Source: Haliclona indistincta
Taxonomy: Eukaryota > Porifera > Demospongiae > Haplosclerida > Chalinidae
Direction of reading: 5' to 3'
Length of the DNA: 64,000 bases
NCBI GenBank assembly: GCA_964017065.1
Contig: OZ024784.1
Location: forward strand, 12,133,152 to 12,197,151
Both the position numbers and the translations under genes were made by a program. This document shows, piece after piece, positions 34,876 through 50,000 of the stretch. A model generated the notes under the pieces. The model ran no database searches. It was given only the letters and a program-made list of their open reading frames with translations, and was not told the origin of the DNA. Every line of letters begins with the position of its first letter. Position 1 is the stretch's first letter.

Positions 34876-37183
34876 ATGACCACTGTGATTCATGACTTCA
34901 GCGTAAGTATACACTTTGCAACTTAAAATTGTGTCCATGCATGAAAAACTGTATTACTGTGATTTAGGAACAGTTGTACTAGTATTTTTTACTATTACTT
35001 AAAGTACGGAGTTGCAGTTGCTATCTAACTGCTACATACTGCTAATTAGCTGGTTGCTACGACAGTGAGTTCGTGGGTATTCAGTCGTGTATCATGGAAT
35101 AAGTGCAACGACTAGTAAACTGTCTCCCTGATATTTGCACTGCCCGCCTTATTCTGTGCTATTTGTTTATAGTGTACTTCTACAGCAGTTATCGATTAGA
35201 GCCCGTTGGCATATTTTCACACGTTGTCCTGGTTAAATTGTCACACTATGCGAATGATCAACAAGTAATGACCACGCAAACATGTTAGCATATCTGACAG
35301 GACTCTTGGTAGCATTGCATGTTAGTAGACACAGCACTGGATATACTGTCTACTGTTGTTAGACTATTATTGTCTGCTTTGCCTGCGTGCACTGTGATAT
35401 TCTGTTGTTGTGCAGTTAAATTAACTTTTCCTTTCTAGTGCATATCTAGTTAGCAATAATTATTCACAATTATGGAGTCCATTGTAGTTTCCTACACTCA
35501 ATGCTTGGGACTCATTGTGTGCCAAGACAGCTAGTATTGTTCATATGGCTGCTGTTTGTATATACCAACCCTCTGCAACCACTCCCAGCTAGCAACTTGT
35601 TACCCATAGGCCATAGCTGCACTAGATTAGCCCCTGCTATGAATGTTGTTAGTACTCACTCCTTCCCTAGGGGGAAGGTTAGTACTATGTCAACGGGCTC
35701 CAGTGCATGAATACCTAACATTGACAACTATGGGGTGTATGTCTGATTCTGTGTAAACCAATTGTAACAATAGTCTGCCTGCATGGGTCTTTAGATTCAA
35801 ATTCAGCACAGAGCCGATTCCACTCTGGTGTGATTTTTTACCATTGGAATGTGGTCTACTGATGGCAATTTAAGTGTTTATTGAAATTCTTCAACTCCAT
35901 GTTTCAACACTTTATTAATCACAATTTTTTTCTCGCATATACAGGTGACATCTGAGAAACTGACTGAGTTGGTGGAAGTCATTCCCAGGGCAGGACCCAA
36001 GTTCAGACTAGGAATGTACTTCGACACTATCCATGAAGTCCCAGAGTTCGATGCCATCAAAGATCCAGAGGAAGGCTACCCTAGTTGTTGGGAGACTGAC
36101 ACTGACCTGGATGACGAGACTGGAAGTTTTCTCTTTGCGAACCTCGACGGAGATTCTGCATCTGTGATCTGCCTAGATGAAGATGAGGCAACTCAACTGC
36201 TCGAAAAATGGAGAAGTAACAAAAACCATCAGTGCAATGACCAAGAAAATTATTCAACTAGATTACCAAACCACAAACCCAACCCCGGATCAGACGGGAC
36301 ATATGAACAGGTAGAGGGTGACACACAATACGACGATCATATTTACGAGACTATAGATGACTACGTGGATCAGAATCAGCTTTCATTGAATGAATCTGCT
36401 GACTCAAACAGTTCATCGCCTCCTCACACACCCACACGGACACATACAACCAAGATCATTTCAGTGCAACCTCGTAAATCAATGCCTTCACAAAAATCAA
36501 AGAGATCTATGACTATACCTCCAGCACAAACAGACTCACAAGCCAAGTTCACTCGAAAATATTCAGATTGTACAGAATATGCAAGACTTCAGCATACAGA
36601 ACGCCGTCACTCGCAACCAATCACCAAAACCGACAAGGTTTTTCAAGAACAAATTTACTCTACCACGTTAACATCCCACAAGGCTACAACACAGAAATCT
36701 GACTATGCTTCTCTCTCGCGTCCAGGAGAAAAATCCAAGAAAAACAACAAACTCCCGATCAGCATCGTCCTGAAACACAAAGGAAAGTCATATGTGCTAC
36801 CTATAGGACAATCAAAAGCAGAAAAACCACGAAAACAGTCTTCCACGAGTACACATCACAGCTCTCCGAAGCATTCTACTAACACCACAACTCATATTTC
36901 TTCCAGCAATTTGCGCCACTCACCCACAGCCACTGCACCAATCAGCTGTTCAGCCGGCACACTCACTCATTCACACAGCATGGGTTTCAACCAGATATAC
37001 TCAACTATTGCTCCCTCGGTACAACAACAAAAAGCAAACGGGCACGGTAGCCCACAACGAATGGAGCAGGTCGCACCATCTGGGACTCCTAAGCGTAGCA
37101 AATCACGAACATTCCATCAAACAAACTCAACTAATACTGTAACACAAATACCAACCCATCTCACACATTATGGCGTCATCTAG
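34876..37183 (+). CDS. Disordered protein with multiple SH2-type tyrosine motifs
   Basis: Exon 1 (34876-34902) encodes MTTVIHDFS and ends at GTAAGT. Exon 2 (35945-37183) follows TATACAG in phase and runs to a TAG, giving 421 aa. Residues about 10-105 look folded (LVEVIPRAGPKFRLGMYFDT, FLFANLDGDSASVICLDEDE) but I cannot name the domain. The rest is Ser/Thr/Pro/His-rich and basic. It is studded with tyrosines in YxxL/I/V contexts: TYEQV, IYETI, DDYVDQ, EYARL, IYSTT, DYASL, IYSTI. This resembles docking adaptors phosphorylated by Src/Syk-type kinases. There is no signal peptide or membrane segment, so it is probably cytoplasmic. The role is inference; the gene structure is well supported. Confidence 0.8.
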
Positions 37184-37640
37184 TTCACTTCATATTATAT
37201 AGCCAGAGATGCACACGGTTTATTTTAACACAGTCTGCTCTTCTTTATCTGCTGTCTAACCTGTATCACATCTTGTAAACTCATCTTTACTATCATTTAC
37301 TCTTCTGTATAGACTTGCATTATTATGTATTTATCCTGTACAAACTTCCAAGAATTGACCTTTATTATCATTGAATATGAAACTACTCAATAGTTGGAGA
37401 GTAATGAAAAAGCAGAGTGCTAAACATTAGTTTTGCATAACAGGCTACATGCCATAAATGCTGTAGATTAACAGCACAGTGAGACTAGACACAGACCATA
37501 CTAACACAATAAGCATGATGACTAGTGACAACAGCGTTGGCAACAGCACCCCTCTACTATAGCAGTGAAGAGTCTGCCAGTTTCAACCACACCTATACAA
37601 ATATAGACATGAAGTAACTAAAGTAGCTTGTGTTCCCATG
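37184..37640. other. 3' flank of the multi-tyrosine gene
   Basis: Probable 3' UTR and convergent intergenic sequence; no ORF or repeat. Confidence 0.5.
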
Positions 37641-37972
37641 CTACTTATTAACTGACCAGAAAAGTAACCTACTGCTGCCTACCAGGAACAGTGCTTTCAT
37701 CGAGTCACTAACATCATCAACAGATACACTCTTAATGTCAATTATACAGGAATGATAATCACTGTGGTTTACGTTTCTTCGCATTCCACTAGCTCCAACT
37801 GGTCCATACACAAACACCAGCTGGTCTACCATGATGTGTTCTATACAATAATACATGTAGACATAGGCAAATATCGTGTGTAGGTTCAACAAGCAACAGC
37901 TTGAATGCCGGACACTGTACTTAAGTGTCAAATTTCACCAATAGTGGGGGATGAGGCAGAGGTACACGTCAT
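37641..37972 (-). CDS. Possible small two-exon ORF just downstream of GTF2H2
   Basis: Exon 1 (37939-37972) starts ATG and reads MTCTSASSPTI, with a GTGAAA donor. Exon 2 (37641-37840) follows TTGTATAG in phase and reads EHIMVDQLVFVYGPVGASG to a TAG; total 77 aa. The start is only 28 bp after the GTF2H2 stop on the same strand. It could be a second cistron, an alternative GTF2H2 3' end, or plain 3' UTR. No family is recognised. Confidence 0.35.
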
Positions 37973-38000
37973 AGTGCAAATAATTGAATTACACTACTTA

Positions 38001-41000
38001 TTAACTGTTCTTGTGGAGCTGGCTCTCACAGCCAGGACAATTGTAGAGTGTCTCATGACAGTAGAGGTCACAGTCAATGCAGAATAGCTGACAACAGACA
38101 GGGCACGCATACGCCTACAAAGAGAGTAGAATAATGCAATAATAATAATACATGATGTACAACACAAGAGGCATTCAGAGTGAGAATTGATCTGCATGAG
38201 CCACTATACAATTTTAAACGTGTAAAGTCTGAATAGTAAATGAGAAATTCCATGAAGTAATACAGTGTACATTCAGTGATTTGTTTTAAACACAGCCATT
38301 TCCTTGTCAGTTCTTCGGAGAAAATGTACACTGTTGCATTTTTGTTGTGAATGTACATATACATAACATTATACATGTAACCATGCCAGGAAAAAGGAAG
38401 GGTAAAGACGGTAGTGTCTATAATAGAGGTTGAAATAAGTACAGAGTTGCACGGTCACACATGATCATTAATAATATTTAAGAATTAGGATCAGTTGCAG
38501 AGGACGGAGTATCATAGCAAGACACTCAGATTTCATCATAGGTAGTCAGTTATTAACCTTTGACTTGATACTCACTAACTAACTAGTTAACTAACTCACT
38601 GACATACTAATATGCAAAGTATCCCATCCATTACCTACTTAGGTCCCACATGCTTACAACACCTGATACCATCCCAACACACCCCTTTCCCGACCTTACC
38701 CAAAGCATGTACTGACTCAAATATTCATAATGAAATTATACACCCACCCCCTCCTATAGCTTAGCTACTAATGCTTCTAGTGTTCCTACAATACAGTGAT
38801 ATGACTGCAGGACGGATGGACCTCAGAAACCAATACGTGCGTTATCACCTACTCTTAGACAGACATATTATACAAGTACACACTAGGGCTAAAAAAGTGT
38901 GATGCCCTTACTCGATCAATACCTGTGTACAAATACTCATTCCAATCACCAATTTTAACATACAGCAGCTTCCTTACCTTATCAGTAAGAATAACACTGC
39001 ATGATGAACACTGGATGCTGCAGGAGAAACAGTGACTACAGAACAGTGATGTCAATATTACATTCCTATAGCTGTGACAGTTCACCATGACACTAAACAT
39101 TTGTGATCTTAGGTCATAATCGTGTATATCACTCCAGCAAAGCAAACTACACGCGCACCAACACAGCTAACAGCCACCGGATGGATGTAATGTGTACATG
39201 TGATGAGGAGATTAACAAGCAGTATGGTGTGTACATCAATACTGGTGCATATCACCAAGATGTTACATAATGGTTACACCTTGCAGATAGTGATGTTTCC
39301 GTAAACATAGGCAAAGGAAAAAGATGATGATATGAGCGAGCAAGATGAGGAGCAAGCACCAGTGTTAGACCTGGAAGAGAAGAATTGTAATTGTAGGATG
39401 CACTGTGTTTACTAGGCCATGCAATTGGTACCATACTACTGCTACAACAAACATACCCACATCATCCAGTAGCAATGGCATGCATGAGTAATATATTTTA
39501 GTTCTACTTGGAAGTTGGGTATTTGCATCGAGAATCAGCAGCTATGAGTGTGTTCACTAGGAGAAATGATTACTGGAACCATAACACTTCCTTGGACAAT
39601 TCAAAGACATGCATACATGCAGACAGGTTGTTAAAAACAGATTATAACAGTGGCGCCATAAATGAGCAATCAAAAGTGACCTGAGACTGGATCAAAACGT
39701 TGATGCAGCAGTTTCAGGATGCCATAGCAACATGATACCAATACACATAACTAATATTATACTGCATCCGGGACTGGTACTGTTTCTGTGTTACTAGTAT
39801 AATGTGCTATTAGTTGAAACCACAACTTTCAGGTACAAGTGATCACACATTCAGAGTTTTAGTAAAGCTACATGTATGTTATTTCTGTTCAAAAACCTAC
39901 TAGTAGACATACATACTATTTCCTGATGCATGTTCTTTAACACACATACTCCAAACCACATCAAAACACACAAACCACAACAGACATATGACTAGATAGG
40001 CTAATTAGTTGGTTTCTAACATAATTACTAATCTTGTCTTCAATATCCACGAGACTCCCACATTATTACATTTAAACAGAACGCTGGTTCTTTTCTTGCA
40101 TCATCACGTCCTATACACATCAGCATGACTACATTCTACAACCACATTCCAAGGTCAACAGACAAATTTTACAGTACTCTATTCTGAACATAATGGGATA
40201 TGCTCCACCCTGCAATTACCACACTGTTTCCTGCCCACACCGTGCCTTGACCATGCCTGCCAAAGAGCTATGTATTACTAATGGTAACTTGGCACTGTAG
40301 ATTACAACTACAAGTTTATTCTAGGACATTGCGCTACTAGAAAGACGCAGTACAGGACCTCTCAAGGCTGAAAACTTATAAGCTTCACTCGTCGTTATTT
40401 GATACTGGCGTAGTAAATTTGTAATGTCTCTTTCTCACTTCTACCCTTACTACTTGAAATCGTATCAAATACATGAGATTGAAATAATATGTCAAACAGG
40501 AGTAATTCTTGGCTATTTAGTGCAAATCTAGCCAGATGAATTCCATTGCCGTGTATGGGATAATTGTACTACTATCACAAACATTGTTCAGTCTTCCAAA
40601 TAGAGTTATAAGTATCTGTAACTTGACTATGAATAATGGTTAGTTTGAAGTTCAAAAAGTGGTCTATCACAACAGAACTGGTCCTACTGTGTATGTCATG
40701 CAATTTAGACCTCCATACACACATTAGTAAGACTTAGGTGCAAATAATAACTTTGCTGAAGAATGGTAAACAAATCTTTGAGTACATGACAAGGATCTAT
40801 TACACTATGGCCTTGAGCAGCTGGCATGGAATCGATACAGTGAGAAAAGACATTTCGGAATGAGAAAGGAATGAAGCATAACTCACCACATATTTTGCAT
40901 TCAACAGGCACCTCACAGTACTTGCTCTGACACTGAGGGAGTATGTGTGTGGGTGAAAGAGAAAAGGGAGAGACAAACCAAGACTGAATAGGAAACCATT

Positions 41001-44000
41001 GTAAGAATGCCATAAGAATGCTTGCAATGCTTTGACAGGTGGTAAATTAGTCTATAACTAACATATGCTGACTGATTCTTATAATGACAATCAAGCTATC
41101 AGAAACAAATTAGCAACCCATCACACCATTGATAGCAAAATACGCCAAGCATGTCCAAACCAGACTATAGTCTATGCTAATCTATGACGACGTATTATCC
41201 CATGATAATCTGCCAAGTTCCGGAACGCACCACGCTGTCATCACAAGCTACTCAATGGTCATGTAGATCCGGAACGCACCACGCTGTCATCACAAGCTAC
41301 TCAATGGTCATGTAGATCCGGAACGAACCACGCTGTCATCACAAGCTACTCAATGGTCATGTAGATCTATACAAGATTACGCGTCATGTGATTGAGGCTA
41401 TGATTGAAACTGAGTTTTCAAGAGACACAAAGAAAAGGAAATTGGGGACATTTCTAGAGAAGCTTGTTGCTGTGAGTGAGTTTTTCATTTTCATAAGTTT
41501 ATACAGAATTGTTCACATGTTGCGTAACCCAAGGCTATCTGTGTACAACAATAACGGAAATACATGACACCCAATTCAGGTCACCATACACACTATCAGG
41601 TGAGTACACAGACACTTGTACACTATACAGAACCAGTATGCACACACTACCCTTAGGGCAATTCAGATGAAGGAGCCACAATTATTAGTGGTAGTATCCA
41701 ATGATCCAATTTTTAATGCACCCACGGTCTGCATTAGTGTCCGGATGACATGAGAAATATGCGCGAAGGCTATATATAATCTTGCCCAGGCCAGGCACTG
41801 CTGTAGGTCTGCATACCAATCTGCCCACATACCAGCTGCAATGAATGCTGACCACATGACAATTAAAGAGGACATGAGCCAACAAATGTCGCATTCCCTA
41901 CTACTGAAGTAAAGTCGCAGGAAAATGAACGATGGTGTAATTATTGCTGTTAATTCCATTCAACAAATTCCTATTGTGCAGAGAAGGCATTAGACCACTT
42001 CAAGGCAGTTGGCCTATAACCCCAAACCCAGTCTAAAAATAAAGGGCTATCAGCAAGTCCCAAAACCTTATAGCGATGCCCAGTATAGTACCCCTAGTGG
42101 TCTCATCGGTACCCCTGGCCCCATCTGGTAAACATGATACGAGATACCAACCCAACCCACAAGTGCACACCCATGATCATGGCTTCATTGTTGATATAAC
42201 AACACTAATGCAGTATATTAATACACCTAACACCTCTTTACCTCCTACGTACTAGAATTTCAGTGTACCCCAACCAACCACACATCAGTTCACACAGTCT
42301 AACGATCTTCCTCGGCTACAGGAAGCTTGTACTAGAACAAGTAAAGACCGTGTCAACTAATGGCACACGTTCTTATATTAATTACATACTTCCGTAGCAG
42401 TAGACACATACGCAGTTTAATTAATGAACTCTCGATCATTTTCTGCTAACATAGTAGCTTCATGCATGTATGAATGGCAGCTGACAATGATGATTCTCGG
42501 TAACACATAGCTGAATGTGGTTACAACCAGACGCTGCCTACTAAGGCAACTACCCATATTATGGCAGACTGCCCCTAATGCATCCATATTACCATAATAC
42601 TATTAACATTATAACTATATGCAATAATGTACCATGTAAATGTAGTTACGATGCTATACTGATTCCGCTACATCGCTGTGTACAGTTATCTCGGTATGGT
42701 AGCTTTTCAATACACACTCCCACAACTAACACAACAGTCCATGAGTGTCTGCGCTTATCGTAACATGTTATCCCTTTTATCGCAAGTTTATTTTCAGTGT
42801 GAACGGATCAAAAGTTGCCGACGACCATCAGTTTCGTCCAGGAGACACACACAGGTCCTGTGATGTACGCCAGAATAAACAAAACTATGAAAATGGTTCC
42901 CCAAATCATGCATCAGTACAAACTGAAGCTGTGCATTTCATTTGGGGGAAGTTTGTGTGTGCAGAACAATACTCAACTCAAAGCACAGTGTGTGTTTAAC
43001 GATAAAGTGCAAAGATTACTCCTCTTTGAAGAGGGTGTAGAGGACTAAAGCAGGATTAGCATTGAAAACAGAATGCAACCACTTGTTGACCCAGTCAGAC
43101 CACAGATATTTTTTTTCTCACCTTGAATCACTGCCATGTAACAGGGACAAAACGTTACATCATAGCAATGGCATGGGCGTGGTTGAAATACAGACTGTGC
43201 GATATTTAGTAGCTTCTTGGGTGCTTGTGTGCATTCTTGCATGCATGCTTGCTTGATTTTAGGAATGACCGCTAGCAAAGGAAAGCTCCACAAGAAGCCA
43301 GCTAGCGTTGATTAATGAGACACTGAACATGAAGGAACAACCGGAACTTGAAACATGTAACAAATTAACAGCCACTTAGACAAACACGGCAACTGTAACA
43401 TGCTGTAAATATAGCATTAGATAAAACAGAGGCCATACACTATTGTGCCTGTAATACTACATTGCGTATTGATACAAACTGCATAATTATTGCCTTATTA
43501 TCTTTCAGACAGACTATGCTTAATTATCTACCTTTATTTGTCGAATTAACAGTAAACAAGTCTATTGATGGAAAACAGTAACAGACCAATCAGACACAAG
43601 CACATTACGACCTCTGTCAACAACAAGCACGTGCACATTTTTAAAAGCACAATGAATAACATTGAAATTGTATGACTTCTGTCACCAAGCAATACTGAAG
43701 AGTTTTCTACCTGACTAGCAATCGTCTTCAAAAGAATGCAAACTTGATCTCAGATCAGATTTACTGAGCAATGTGTGACAATAACATGAATTCTCACAAA
43801 CACTATACAATAGAAATACAATCAAAAATGAGCCAGCTAGCAAAAAAGGGTTGTTACAACTAAGGTGTGTACATACTTGTGTCAGAAACGCATAATTAGA
43901 CATGTATTCTAAACACTATAGTGACCAACTCCTAAACTACACACAGAGATAACTAGCTAACATTTCGGATTACCTGAGGACAGTAATAGCCTGTTCTGGT

Positions 44001-47000
44001 AATGTGCTCAGAGGAATGAGAATCCAAATGACTAAGGAATGAAGTACAGTATAATAATAACTATTATCATCAACTCTAAGCACTCACCACATACACAAAG
44101 CAAGTGGTCCGCATGTATTATGAGTTGGAAATCCTGTGATAAAAAAGAACAATCACAAATCAGCTCCGTTGCTTTATCACTGAATCAACAAGTCCTATAC
44201 ATGCTGGTTACCATCACATCATACATGCAATATGAGTGCTCTACTTTTGTTTAAGAGGAATGTACTATTCTGCAAATACTTTAAAAGTCTCTCTCAATGA
44301 ATACAATAATTTAACGATAGGATAGATAACATGTTGAACACTATGAGCAGCGGTAGCGATGTATAACACAATGTTATCAAACATAATCTACAAGTATAAC
44401 CAATCTATCCAAAAGGTAGCCCCGATAGTTACATCATATTATATCACAGACTGCCACCATGACTAACACGAGTGATAAACAACATGACAATACAGGAACA
44501 CATCTAGGGATGACACATACTATCTGGACATGTAACTTAAGACAAACAGGTTCAATGAAACGTTAATCACATAATACCATTAGTAGCAAGCCATCTGTTC
44601 ATTCACTTGAGAAAAACCGTCTGGCCTGGCACAATACCACGCAAATAACAAATAACTGAAACCATCAATGTGCACACACTTCCCTATTTCCCTCAAGGCA
44701 TGCACTCCTTTTGAGCAGGACTAACAAAATACAGTGTTTACAGTTCCTATATCCACACTATGATAATTACAAGAACAATAAAAATTTGATACTCAGTTGC
44801 ATATGATCTCCAACTTGCTATGAAACATAATTATTAGACAATACTGTCATGGTCGAGTAAGTTGTCCCATTAAGGCCTACATGATTATCATACTACTATT
44901 ACTCAGCTGTAGTAGTAGCCTTCATGCTCAACACAATCACAACCAATAACAATGTAGTTTATAGTATTTGGTGCATCAGTAGCACACATGTATTGTCAGT
45001 GGCGTCCATGGCAATACAACATGGTTCTCATTGTGAGTGTCGTCACAATGTTACCACACACTCTATTACTAGGAGAAACACCTCCTTGAGAATTGGCAGA
45101 AGATGTGTATTAAATTAAAGCGAAGTCATTTCCCCTAACTTAGAACAAGGCACAATTTCAGTGAGATCGGTACAACCCCAGGAGTAATCTGATTATAGCA
45201 ACATCCCATGCATGACATATGCACTAAAGCATAGACAGGTTACATGTACGCAACACTTTGAAAGATCATAATTAACTTAAAATATTACTACACATATTAA
45301 CAATACCACAATCGACCAAGCAAGCCAGTAATCATGGTTTCAACCCCGTGTGTGTGCGTGTGGGTGTGTATCTATATCTTGTACAAAGAACACGAAGAGA
45401 ACAAGCTTTTTAATATAATTATCTGATCAGGCAATTAAGTGAAGCCATTGTACAAGGTTACACACTATGATAAGTTCACAACATGGTTGTTAAGGTATAC
45501 ACAATGACAAGTTCACATCATGGTTAGGGGAATTAATGTGAGTATCCTGTGCCATAGAGGTTGTTATCAAATCATTAAGAGTCAATATTATGTATTACAA
45601 CAGAGGAAACATAGTGAGATCATACCATTGTCCCAACCATAACTATCTACTAGAAAAGTCAGGCGCTGCTCATACCTGACCATATTATTATCATCACCTA
45701 CAACTCTCAGAAGCTAGCAATACTTGGGCTAGCAATATTTGGGCTAGCAATACTTGGGCTAGCAATACTTGGGCTAGCAATACTTAGGCTAGCAATACTT
45801 GGGCTAGCAATACATGGGCAATCACACTAACTTGTGTCACAAACTAAACATGACCAGCTCAATAGCACGTCAACAATGCTTGTGTTAGCAATAATTATTT
45901 AGGTGCTCATAATGAAATTTATAAAACTGTGCCTACCTAGGTACTCTATGAAAACTATTGGATTAGTCAAAATAAAATATCAATAATGCTATGGCAACAT
46001 ATAATGGCTAGAAACAGGGCTTGAGAGGAAGACCAGCCAGGGCTAGATGAGCCCAACATTGACTTATTACACTAATGCCTGCAGAAACAATGTGGTACGT
46101 TGTAGCAACAGGGCTAGGGGCTAAAAAAACTGCAATGCCACTCGATCTTCATCACAATAAACTTAGTTCAAAAGGTCAGCTAACAGCACACCACAAATAC
46201 CATTTAACAAAATGGTTTATTAAATCAGATACAGATCATTCATGCTAAATACATGAAGAGTGGTACGAGACAAGAGATGAGGCAACAACAATCGGAATGG
46301 AAATGGTTACGTACAAGTGTTTAGTTCATGAAGAGGTACTTAAATTTATATGATAGAAAAACAACATTTTTCACAAATAAAGATGGTGAGGAAGTAAATA
46401 AATAAAAATAATAATTATTACAAGGCTTTCCCCTTATACCTTCAGCAGGAAGTTATCCTTCCTAGCAGCATTAACCAAAGCAGCAGAAGTGCATATAGCA
46501 AGCCATCAAGCTACACAGCTAAGTACTAGAGTGGCTTATAGTATTGGCTATCAATTCTCATATTATACCACATAGCATCCCTTCAATCACCTTCACTCAA
46601 TTACACTTTCACCTAAGTACATCACTTCCCTTCTTCAATATAATAATAACTCTTTGCATGCTGAATCAACTGCAAGTGACAATAGCTATTGAGTACATGT
46701 GACAAAGTCAGAAGACAGTTAGCTCGATTGTGGGTGCAAAAAATTAAGCAAGATAGCACGTCTTACCCATTTTAATCAGAGCTGCTTCAGCATTAGCCTA
46801 CAATGAAAAACACAAAAATAGTGAAAAAAACATCTCAAACAACAAAGAGAGCACATCATTTCTATGATGAATGATGTGGTAAACTTATTAGCAGTTAGTA
46901 AGTAGATATGAAGATAAGATACAACAATGAAGCTTTGATGATCAATAAGGCAGTAAAGGTTGAACAATCATTACAAGAAAAAGTTCTCAAATGAGACAAT

Positions 47001-50000
47001 TGGGCAACCCCAAAATAGTTCAAAGTGGTTTTCTTCTAAGGTTTTCTAATGATAGTACATATTCACCTTAGTAGGTGGTGGTCGACAATGCTGCATTATA
47101 ACATCTCTGAAGTGGCTTTCATCAAGAATAATACTGTACACACCTAAACAACAAAACAGTCTAAGAACAGCCATGCACAAAACAAAAACAATCATACGCA
47201 TGTAAACTTAGAGCTTTGGGTAAGCCGCCCTTCACTGTTCAATATTATTATTCCGAGTAGCTACAGGCACTGGGCTTTGGCTAGCAGACTATTGCAGGCG
47301 GAACAGCCCAGTACCACACGGTGGTTACACATGTGCAGTACGTGGGAGTAGGACTTAGTCGCACTCAACTGGCGTATGACCTTGGAAGTTGACTTGTTAA
47401 TTTCCAGAGAAAATTTGATACACGAGGCAAGAGCTAGATATTTGAATATTTCCAAGGGGCCGAACCATGTGTTGATAAAAAATTGGGGCCGAGCAATAGA
47501 ATACTGGCAATGTATGATTCAAGGGACAACAATAGTTTAAGGTGGGTGAGAGTCCACATTCCTCCTTAAACTATTAGCTACATGAGTCATGAGTCCTGTA
47601 GTCATGTAGTCCTGTAGTCATGTCAAACAGGTGGGTGAGAGCCACATTCCCCTTTAGCTACATGAGTTCAATCAGTCATGTAGTCATGTAGTCATGTCAA
47701 ACAGTCATGTAGCTATTAGCCCATTAGCTACATGACTGATTGAGATCCATGCCGCTGTTATATAAGTACACTGTAAATTCTGTCAGAAACTAATTACTGC
47801 TGCGTATATCTTTGGGTTTTTATTAAAGATCTTCCAGTGATGAACGCTTGGGTGCTACCATTTACCAAAACCCAATATTCAGTCCATCGGGCCTCATGCA
47901 GCAGCTCCAGATGTTTGCCTTCATCACACAGTAAACCAGGTGGTAGCCAGGTGTGGCAGGGATAACCCTTATGGCTAACAATTAGTGATGGCATTAAGTG
48001 TTTATTCAGTACTGTGATGATTTTCTCTCGTGCGCAAAGACCCTTTAGAACTGACAGCTAAAGTGGGATTAATCTTTCTTGGAAAGGTTTAGAGCTTTTT
48101 TCTTGATTATTGTTTTGTCTATTAACCAGGCCGTCTATAGACAAGATGTGTCGCCATCTTTGCTACTCGGGACACGTGGCTGATAGTAGGATAGTTGTGT
48201 AAATATGTGTCTATATGACTTGCAGGAAACTTTTGATTCACTAGCAATCTCTGCCATTTCCTCAATTGAGCACAGCATCTCTAAGCTCAACGAGGGAAGC
48301 ATTGGCATTTTCAATCACTGGTGCTCGCTCTTCTTCTCTCCAACAAATAATCCAATGAGCTTTGTGTGATGGCTATTCTTTTGTATGGTGCAAAAAATGG
48401 TTGTTTAATGATTCCATTCTAAACATGCTCTAGGCAAAGGAGCTTATTCTAACATCTCATCACATTAGATACATCTAGACTAGAAGTCGAACAGTATTCA
48501 ATTGACCATGATGAACAAGACAGGAGGTAATCGTTATGAACAGAAGAGTAACTATACAATGTGCTCAACCAGGCTGACGAAAGCATAATCATTCAACAGA
48601 AAGATCTTGATTGGGGGGACCAGTGGGTGGATATGTTGGATGAGCATGAAGTACCGAATAAATCGGTACTACAAGTGATAACTGAGACAGCAGCAGCTGT
48701 ATGTTCCTTGTGACAAAACAAAATAAACCGGTTTCGATTTTGTTAGGAGGATATCAATTGACTAGAGGGTATTTCAAGATTAGGAGGTAGCCTAGTACCT
48801 CGGCGCCAAATAGAGCGCCTAGTTTCAAATGTATACGCATGCGCGACATTTTTCCCGACATTCCAGTAATACCAGATATTTTCCGTTTATGTTTGTGACT
48901 TGTGTACTGACCTCGTGCTTCAGTTTTGCTGACTAAGAAATTCGAATACTAACGAACGACAAGAAGTAGTTGGCAGCAAACTTGGACATACAATCCTGTA
49001 GCTACGAGTATCCACGGTTGGTTAGATGTCCATACTGGCACAATGTGAAAGCATGCTATAGCTGTCCCGCCCATTTTGTTCGCGCATGCGTTTGCATTTG
49101 ATACTAGGCGTTAATTTAACGACTAGGTACTAGGCTAGATTAGGAGGATATCAATTGACTAGAGGGTATTTCAAGATTAGGAGGATATCAATAATTGACT
49201 ACAGGGTATTTCAAGATCTTCATAAGCATATAATTCCCTTCTTCTTGATGAGAAACTTGGTGGATTTATGCCATTCACTACAGACTGGCATGCTGAGGCA
49301 ACACTACTGCAGATACATGCGCATGCATGATTGTTCAATCTACTGACTAGGATACTATCTATAGGCCTTTTGCGATGGGCGGGGCGCGCGCGTTATATCG
49401 TCATGGTAAATGGTGTAGTAGCCATTTTGAGTGTCAAACTAGCTAGTAGTATTTGAGAGCTATCCGTCAGTGCTGAAGTATGGGAAAGTGTTGCGATGCA
49501 GTCGGATGTAAGAGAAGAGATCCGGAGTGAAGTTTTACACATTTTCCAAGAGATGAGGCGCGAAGGAATGCTTGGGCGGCTGCATGCAGTAAAGCAAAAG
49601 GACTGGAAGCCCAACAATTCAAGCTAGATTTGCAGCAAACATTTCCAAGGAGGAGAGAAAAGCAACAACCCATTTTCTTTGGCATACGTTCCTACGGTAT
49701 TTGAATACAAAACCGGTGAGTTGAAAGCTGCTGACGAGCGCAAACTCACTCGTTTTTCACAAGTTGGTAGCTACTAAAAGGAAGACAGCAGAGGCTGTTG
49801 AAAGAAGACAGTGCAAGGAGGAGGAGGATATTGCTGCAAGACTAACCAAAGATAAATTGAGAATGCAGGTAGAGATAACCGAAAAGATTTTGGAGGAAGC
49901 CATAGCCGAGATGCAATCAGTACTAGCTGCCGAGGTGTTGAATGAGTGTGCCTGTGAAGTTGAAGAAGCTGATCATGCCCAGTCTGTTAGAGACGAAGGT

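Noticed and set aside
42578..43048. Overlapping plus-strand ORFs up to 84 codons
   Set aside because: No recognisable domain, no consistent frame or splice sites; left as intron.
47794..47994. Minus ORF with [16 protein letters not shown]
   Set aside because: Looks protein-like, but no family or gene context could be assigned; mentioned only in the regional note.
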